64,000 nucleotides of DNA. Origin: Cornus controversa. Lineage: Eukaryota > Streptophyta > Magnoliopsida > Cornales > Cornaceae. A program made the translations under genes and the position numbers. The notes beneath the pieces are model-generated. The model did no database searches and was not told the DNA's origin. It saw nothing but the letters and a program-made list of their open reading frames with translations. Positions 57,152-64,000 of this stretch are shown here, piece by piece (position 1 is the stretch's first letter; each line of letters starts with the position of its first letter). The DNA lies in NCBI GenBank assembly GCA_026545225.1, contig CM048845.1:51064033-51128032 (forward strand), given 5' to 3'.

Positions 57152-59100
57152 ATGAATTTTGAGTTTGAAATATATTTGACTGCTAGGTTAGTGGGTAAGT
57201 TGAATGGGTTAATAATAACTTGTGTTCTGTCACTCCAACATCTTATGCTGACATGGAACCATGCCTTGTGTACACTGACTTTTAATATGTCTTCTCTTCA
57301 TTGGTGGGTTTTTTCTTTTATACTTTGTCCCAAATTCTTTCCGTCTTCCGTGCACACGGAAGTTGGAGAGAATTTATTCGCAGTTATATATTTTGATGGT
57401 TGGATTGGTGCCATTTCTCGAGTGTCATGCCTGTATGGTGCATTGGTTCCCAATCGTCACCTCCGTTGGTTTAAACATCATGCCAAAGAACTAGAGTACC
57501 ACTTTCCCAAATTTGGCTTCTTAGAGAATCAGAGGCATCAGAGAGGGATTGCTGTCATCAAATTTGTATCTTAAGCTTCCTTGCTTCTTCTATGTTGAAT
57601 CGTGATGGTTTATCTTCTAACCTCCAAAATCAGTCAGGCGATCATTTCTTCTCCATTTTTATTCTTCAGTGTTTTGATTAGTTTATTATAAGTAGTTGTG
57701 GAACAATCAAAATAGTTGATAGGTTTGAGGATGTTGAAAATGTTGAGGATGCTCTTAGTGGAAATGAGAGCGAACTAGAGTAATCTAACCCTGAAGATCT
57801 GACCCTTGTGATCATATTAGGGTTTCAGTTAATTTAGAAAAGCTTCGGAGTGAATGTTGCATTCCTTCTAACATTTTGTCGAAGTCGTATATATCCTTCG
57901 GTTTGTAATTTTTGTTTTGGGGAAAAGATAGGCGAGGGTGAAATAATTTTTTCAACAAAAGCATTTTCCTGCATTCCGATTTCTCCTTCATTCATTCTAC
58001 CATCTTGTTCTTTTTCATATGCATCTGGCTCCTCTGCAAGTCAACCCCAATTTCTTTAAGGTAGTTTCGAGTTTCTTGGCTTTAAATCAAATGAAATCGC
58101 TTGAGTTAGAATTCGACAATCTGTTACTTTGCTACAAGGTAAGCAGGATCAAGTTTGAGCGACATCGCTATCATTTCTTTCCCAGAAGTAGGAGTTCTCT
58201 ATGTTCTGGACACCCTTCCTTAGACAAGGGTTGGAAAGAGTAGTTGGTTGTTGTAGGAGGGAAATGGATGGTTCCTCTCTTAGAGAAGTACTCGATCCCC
58301 AAAAAATTCACTTCCATAGGTATACCCCAATTTGATTCCTTTTTCGCTCCTCATTGTAATTGTTTGGTACGTGAGGTTATGCTCTTTCTCATGTTTACTC
58401 TTACCTTGGTGTAGTTAAGGACTCTCTTTCTCATTCTAAAGTTGATCCTTGGCTTCAAACCCTTTAGCAGCAAGTGTAGAGTAACCGCCCAATTTCAAAG
58501 GTTCTCCTTAGTCTGGGAAATCTTAAGCTCATCGCAAAAAGTGCCTCCGAAGTGGTGAAGATGAGCATGCCTTCAACCACCCATCGTAAGGGCAAGGAAA
58601 GTTCTGAGGAAGAAAAGAGTGTTATGGCCTCTTTAAAAGAGAAACATGCTCAAGATTTTCTAAAAAGGAAGTCACTTGAGTGTCTTTCTACAGTTGAAGG
58701 ATTGAGCACTCCTGCTTAGAAAGTTGTCCAAATTTCTTCTCATTTGGCTTCTTTTGCTTCCAATCAGATTGTTGTTCCATCTGCTGCCTCATCATCTTGC
58801 TCGATTCCAGTGCCAAAATTGATTTCTGGGGCTCACACAACTCCTCTTGCTCTGGGCAATGGAAATGCCCCTGATGGATCTTCCGCTTAATGGATTACTC
58901 TATGGACTTCTAAGCTAATTAAACCTGGTGGGGTACCACTTTCTGTTGATGACTCTATTATTCAGAATCAGACTTCGATGTGTGCTTTCATTAATGGGAT
59001 GTGACCACCAAAGGATGTTCAAACTCTGTACAATGTTCAATCCTTTGAACTTGGGAATTCATGCCAAAATTTTGCTATGAGGGTAATTCCCATCCTATTA
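57152..59100 (+). repeat. Degenerate relic, unassigned, containing blocks shared with 9924-10860
   Basis: A 140-codon frame (57152-57574; VGENLFAVIYFDGWIGAI, FPKFGFLENQRHQRGIAVI) and several shorter frames broken by stops suggest decayed coding sequence, possibly a LINE first ORF, but no domain is certain. 57296-57475 and 58586-58767 recur near 10 kb in the opposite order. Confidence 0.5.
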
Positions 59101-59520
59101 TCTATCAAATTTTCTTTGTAATACCTTTGCTTATACTGACTTTCACTTGATTTTTGTTCTCAAAATCTATTTGGAGTGGTTGCCATGGTTAAGTTTGTTG
59201 AGATAACAATCAATCACATCTATGGACAACACAATATTTTACATAGTTCACCCAACTCTAAGGCTACGTCCATGGAGAGAGATTTCACTATAATTGAAAA
59301 AAAAATATACAACACGCGAAAAGTATGCCTACCACACACACTCTTTCACTCCTTATCTTGACATCTTACACCTGGAATTATATATACTCTCATCTCTTCA
59401 TAGCAGTACTCACCAACCTATTGCATCTTTCCTCTCTCTCTACCATTTTTCTTTAACCCTACTTTTATTTATAGAGTCTCCACACTCATTACTTCTTGCA
59501 CAAACACTACAATTTCTTAG

Positions 59521-60238
59521 TGCCTATTTGGGGGAGCTTCCTGAGCCCCCCAAAAGTCCTTCCAAGCATTAAAAGTCCTTTTAAAAAAATTTGTGACATT
59601 TGGTTACACATATGTAAATGCCTTTCCGAAGAAGCTATTGGTCAGGAAGTCCACATCAGAGAAGTAAAAAAATATTACTTTCAGAACCTCCTTTTAGGAA
59701 GCCAAATTTTCTTTTTAAGTAAATTTGTTATTTTACTAATTCGTCCATGTACTTTTTATATATTAAAAAGATTATGCAATATTATCTCTTGGTCCTTTAT
59801 TCCTCCATCGTTGCTGCCTTCGACCACCACCAATACTACTGCCACCTCCACCACTACCATCGCTACCTCCATCGTCATTGCCACTAGCACCACCACCGCC
59901 ACCTCCATCGCTACCTCTACCGCCGTCACCACCACCACCACCACCACCTCCACCTCCACCGCCACCACCATTACTGCCAGCACCACCACCTCCATTGCCA
60001 CTGCCATCTCCACAATTGCCTTTCACTACCATCATCTCCACTTTTATTGCGAACTTTGCTTTTTCTAAGGATATGGGATAAGATTGTCAAGAAAAAATAA
60101 TTTAAAAGTTAAAATATATTTAAAAAATGCTTCGCCAAACTTCTTTTTTCTTCTAAATTCCTTTTAACAAAAATCATTTTATAAAAGCCTTATCAATGAA
60201 TTCCTTTTGATATTAAGAAGCTCCCCCAAACGGGGCGT
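59521..60238. mobile_element. hAT-like/MITE-type element with imperfect terminal inverted repeats
   Basis: The left end 'tgcctatttgggggagcttc' and right end '...aagctcccccaaacggggcg' are inverted repeats of about 20 bp with a few mismatches, a motif style common in plant hAT MITEs. There is no transposase. Target duplications are unclear (TAG on both sides at most). It carries the triplet tract at 59815-60025. Confidence 0.55.
59815..60025. repeat. CCA/CCT triplet-repeat tract
   Basis: About 210 bp of CCACCA-rich triplets. Open frames through it encode only Pro, Thr/Ser, His, Gly or Val runs on either strand, so these are not credible genes. Confidence 0.9.
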
Positions 60239-60363
60239 AGAGTCCAAAATATCTTGTCTTCTAAAAATTATCTACAGAATTAAAATACAACTTATAATTA
60301 TGTTAGAAATATGAGCAACAATTTCTAGCAATTATGCTCCGAAAAACTTGACAAAAATTAAAT

Positions 60364-60402
<39 letters not shown>

Positions 60403-60835
60403 ATTCCACTCCAAGACGGAGACCCAAAAGTCTCTTTTTTTCATAGTTGATTACAAGTCATGACAATCGACTTTGCAAACTATTCTCAATCATACATGTA
60501 GCCAGAGAGTGACAAGATTGGGCTAGGTAGAAACGGAATCAGTATCATGCTCGTATAAATTAATACTGACAGAACATGGCCCTTGTTTAGACGAATCATT
60601 GCAAAAGTAAACATTTTTTTCAGTTAAAGTTATATGATAAAGTTTGCGCTCCAATGTCCTTTACTTGGCATGTGAAATTACTAACTTGCCCATTCTTCCA
60701 AATTTTTTATTTATTAAAACAGACCATGAAATAATATTCGGTGGTGTAGGGATAGAGAAAAATTTGAAGTTGTGAGCGAGTGTTGTCTCTTAACAATACA
60801 TGTTGTTACTAAGTTAGAGAGAGAAAAGAAAGGCA

Positions 60836-61297
60836 GCAGATTATCTAGAATTTCTTAATGAAAAATTCATGTGTGAATTCAAAGAAGCAAAAGAGGAATT
60901 CGGGGTTGAACTTCCCCTCCTCCTACATTTTGAGGAGATTGAAAAGGTGTTATAAGAGAAGAGCATCAGTCCATCCACGCCTATTGCGATGAGCATATTG
61001 CATCATGTTCGCAGAGAAGGAGCGGGAGCACAAAGCCCAGAACAAGAAAAGTCACTTGGATGCACTCTCTGTGAAAAAGTTGCAATCTATGAAGGATGTT
61101 GATGCAGAAGCTGAAGCTTCTTTAACTACGGGCTCTGTCACAGTTTGTTCTGTGTGGAAACGTCGAAGGAAATTTGCATTCTAGATTTATGGGTTCGATG
61201 AGCAGTTACTGAAGATGAAATCTTTTCTCCCCGAAGAACCTAATTTTTCTGATCATATCAAGACGGTGGGAATCGTCGGAATGAGGGGTGTAGGTAA
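60836..61297 (+). pseudogene. NBS-family gene fragment interrupted in the P-loop by a retrotransposon
   Basis: Aligns with the 39-kb gene from ADYLEFLNEKF to GIVGMRGVG. It has a TAA in place of Gly in the EKVLGEK region, a TAG near 61181 and internal deletions. The frame ends within the P-loop, before the catalytic Lys, where the copia LTR begins (61298). It was probably already dead before the insertion, given the extra stops. Confidence 0.9.
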
Positions 61298-62471
61298 TGT
61301 GAGTTGCGCGGTGCGGAAGCGGTTGCGAAAAGTATTTTAGAACCTAGAGGGGGGTGAATAGGATCACTTGCTCGTTTGCTTAATTTTTAATTAATTCAAT
61401 TTTAAGTTCAATTAATCAAACAATTAAAGCAAACAATAAATAAAGTGCAAGTAAAGAAAATAATGCACCAGATATACGTGGAAACCCAAGGCGGGAAAAA
61501 CCATGGAGGGAGGCAGCACGCCTCAGGGAACCAATTCACTATGATGAAGCAAAGTACAACAGACTCTGTCTCAGTCTCACACCCCTCTTCACTCTGTCAA
61601 GGATCTGATGCGGAACACCTCAGCCTTATGATTCCGACAACACGTCCAACTGTTGCAGACTTCCGGCTAACGTCACCACCCTTACAGAAAGGTTGCTGGA
61701 AGAACCAAAATACTCAGCAAGTATTTTGTTCCCTTCGTAGTGCAATCTGGTTACCTTTCTTCCTCAGCAAGCAAGCGAAGAACCTTCAATCCAATGTTCT
61801 GATTAGCAAATCAATTTGATGCAGTCTCTGAGCAGCTAATCAGAAGTAGAAAACCATCCTAAATATCACTCGTGAGGTATGGATGTGTGTTCTAAAAATA
61901 TAAAGCCCTAATTATACTGTATATATTTTCTCTCTAAAAATCTTATTTCAGGGCCTCTTTTGTAGAGAAAATATGAATACATATATATAGGCAAGGAAGT
62001 CCTAATTCTACTTGGAAAAGAAGTTGAATACCAAAATAGAACTTTCCTAGAAGTTTCAAACCCAATAGGAATCAGAATTTCCGTCAAAATCTATTTCCTA
62101 TTTGGAACAGGCTAAGTTGGACCGGTGCCAAATTATCAGGACCGGTGGGACTTTTTGAAAACTTACAGAAACCATCTTACCTAGAAAAGTTGGACCGGTC
62201 CTAAATATTGGGGACCGGTCCTACTTTGAAAAACCCTAAACTTTTTATTTAAACCCTGGTTTTTCAAAATAGGCTCGGAACTAAAAAGTGCAGAGTGTCC
62301 TCACCATAGTTACCTATACTATGGTGTTCTAACTGATTTATCGGCTTCCATGCACTTGAGTGTCAGTTCGAAGTTGTCGATGATCGGTTACATAAAATAA
62401 CATGAAACTTACAACTCGATCATTCAGGTTTTGATCACCGAAATATGCCAATTACAAATTTATATGTCATA
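61298..62471 (-). repeat. 3' LTR of the second copia-type element
   Basis: Reverse complement of the 15452-16647 family; ends ACTCACA at 61298. The four ACCGGT sites (62121, 62141, 62194, 62214) keep the 20-bp and 73-bp spacings. Confidence 0.93.
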
Positions 62472-62981
62472 ATTTCCCCCTTTGGCAATTTTGTGACAAA
62501 ACCACTTAGACAATCAATAACCTAACTCATTTGAAAAATTAGATTACAAATTTGCCCAAATACACAGAAATATAGAACTGATCATTAGAAGCTTTACTTG
62601 TGTGTTCAAGACGGTTAGTAAAAACCTGTTGTACCTGCACATCTCTTAAACAACACAACCTGTGAAAAGCTTAATAAAGAGATAAAATCATATATCAATA
62701 TCTCCCTCTTAATCTGATAAATATTGATCCCCCTTTGTCAAATAATCTCATATCATATAACAATATTATCTCCCCCTTTTGGAACAAATTGACAAAGAAC
62801 TAGCAAAAAGATATAGATAAATCATGAAGCACATAGAGATATTAAGATAAACATAATCATCATCACTGATCAAATAAATATCCAAAACATATCAGTTGAT
62901 GGAATAAATATCTAGACATCAAGGATAAGTAAGTCAACCATAGTCTAGAACTAAAAAAATATCAAGACCTAAAGTCTAAGT

Positions 62982-64000
62982 CTAGTCAGCCTCATCAGCA
63001 GACTCATCAGAAGCAGTAGGGTCAAGCTTGTCTATCCTAGCATGTAAACGATCGAACCCTTGCTGAATGAACCTGAGAACTTGGTTCATCTGATTGGCCG
63101 TCACAGGTGTGTCAGTAGCAGGAAGTTGGAAAACTCCACGACCCCCAGACACAGCCTGACCAGCTCCTTGACTGAGCTCATAGGCCTTTCTGTCCTTCTC
63201 CTTCTTGTTTACCGAGCGAGTAATTGATGTGGCATCAATCATCCCTTTCGGTTTCTCAATATCAGCTCTCTCTGGAATACGAACCCTAGCATCCCTCAAA
63301 ATAGCCATCACTATCTGTGGAAAAGGTAATACTGATGAAGACCTAGAATGTCGAGTGGCTAAGATCATGGTACGCATGATTGTTGCGGGAAGATTGATCG
63401 GATCTCCTCGAACAATGTGATAGAGAATCTCAGCTTGACTCTTAATCAAATTACCCTTGTGGTCATGAGGATCTAAATTGTATGAGACTATCAAATTCAA
63501 TGCTGAGACCTCATCGGTAATGTAGAGTGAAGGCAACCTATCTACTAGCCGTGGGGCTTCGGGTATACACAACTCTCTAATCATATCATCCATGCTCGGT
63601 TTGTTTGGATCCTCAACTTGATATGGCAATACAATGCCATCTTCATTCTCTGCAATACCTAACATATTGGCAATTTTGTCCTTGGTGACCTCAACACGAA
63701 TACCATAACATTTAGTCACAAACATTAGGTCGTCCAAGCTTGATGTAATCATATTTCCATAAAAATATCGGACCATGTCGGGCTTTACAATTTCTCTAAG
63801 ATCACAAAGAGACTCCCAACCATTATCTTCAAAGTATTGCACAAAATCCATCTCCCATTTGCGCTTGATTATTGCAAGATTGACTCGCCTTACAATCCTC
63901 ATAGCCCGGCACCCTATGATATTCACAAAATTATTGAAATTGAACTCATCTTCAAACATGTCTAATGTGAATATAATTCGATTCTCATCACTGGTAGACG
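62982..64000 (-). CDS. aORF of the second copia-type element, 5' end off the window
   Basis: At least 339 codons, open to the right edge. Upstream of the internal Met at 63959 the frame continues in homology with the copy at 20388 (STSDENRIIFTLD versus STSADNRIVFTRN), so that Met is not the start. It has no stops where the 20388 copy has two. Landmarks: DMVRYFYGNM, EVTKDKIANMLGI, VLPFPQIVMAILRDARVRIP, and C-terminal FIQQGFDRLHARIDKLD. Putative plant transposon protein family; function unknown. The intact frame in an older-looking element suggests the ORF was maintained while the family was active. Confidence 0.82.
   Translation of the reverse strand, partial: STSDENRIIFTLDMFEDEFNFNNFVNIIGCRAMRIVRRVNLAIIKRKWEMDFVQYFEDNGWESLCDLREIVKPDMVRYFYGNMITSSLDDLMFVTKCYGIRVEVTKDKIANMLGIAENEDGIVLPYQVEDPNKPSMDDMIRELCIPEAPRLVDRLPSLYITDEVSALNLIVSYNLDPHDHKGNLIKSQAEILYHIVRGDPINLPATIMRTMILATRHSRSSSVLPFPQIVMAILRDARVRIPERADIEKPKGMIDATSITRSVNKKEKDRKAYELSQGAGQAVSGGRGVFQLPATDTPVTANQMNQVLRFIQQGFDRLHARIDKLDPTASDESADEAD

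Larger units (their letters stand above)
61298..64000 (-). mobile_element. Second copia-type element, 3' part (5' part beyond right edge)
   Basis: Minus-strand order: aORF (64000-62982), polypurine cluster (62790-62472), 3' LTR (62471-61298). Same family as 15452-23152 but diverged (the LTR is 1174 bp and its first TG is TA). Candidate target duplication: GGTAA at 61293-61297. Whether it has pol cannot be seen. Confidence 0.9.

Noticed and set aside
59176..59361. Further NBS N-terminus (MVAMVKFVEI)
   Set aside because: Only about 20 bp resemble the NBS start; no downstream homology.
59756..60081. Gly-rich, Pro-rich or Val-rich proteins on both strands
   Set aside because: Pure consequence of the CCA/CCT triplet tract; several frames are open at once.

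Overview
The window reads as a repeat-dense, AT-rich stretch of a flowering-plant nuclear genome, probably a eudicot (inference). The evidence is nested LTR retrotransposons with plant-type primer-binding sites, a TRIM element, CACTA and hAT-like relics, and a plant CC-NB-ARC resistance-type gene family. I see no prokaryotic genes, rRNA genes, tRNA genes or CRISPR locus.

Layout. 1-9923: an Athila-type Ty3/gypsy element on the minus strand (gag-protease, pol, then an additional ORF, 'aORF'), running off the left edge and inserted into an older relic at 9924-10860. 12750-15451 plus 23153-23167: a solo Ty1/copia-type LTR split by a complete young copia-type element (15452-23152, target duplication AATTC) that has gag and an aORF but no pol. 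26119-26688: a complete TRIM (duplication TAAAA). 26.9-36.8 kb: minisatellite, local duplications, a CACTA end and a probable old gypsy LTR. 37986-39584: the only plausible host gene, a CC-NB-ARC protein on the minus strand. 40971-51319: a complete LARD-like element with 3.85-kb LTRs and no coding interior (duplication CCATT). 52156-55766: the 3' end of a second Athila element. 55975-61297: two broken NBS copies in opposite orientation, separated by relics and a hAT-like element. 61298-64000: the 3' part of a second copia-type element with the same aORF, inserted into the P-loop of one NBS copy.

The most unusual signal is an architecture shared by unrelated LTR families. Each family carries its own short dyad-symmetric, CG-containing motif, arrayed with fixed spacing: a 16-mer around TCGATYRATCGA in Athila, AGTCGACT in the solo LTR, ACCGGT in the copia elements, and a 28-bp hairpin unit in the LARD. 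In three families the sites sit about 20-22 bp apart, near two helical turns, and the site pairs recur at 72-74 bp (37 bp, half of that, in Athila). In both the Athila and the pol-less copia element the array occurs twice: in the LTR, and again just upstream of the aORF. The two aORFs look like the same protein family although the elements belong to different superfamilies. The Athila aORF is also preceded by a G-box, a TATA box, a leader and a well-formed 5'-UTR intron, so it looks like an independently transcribed gene inside the transposon.
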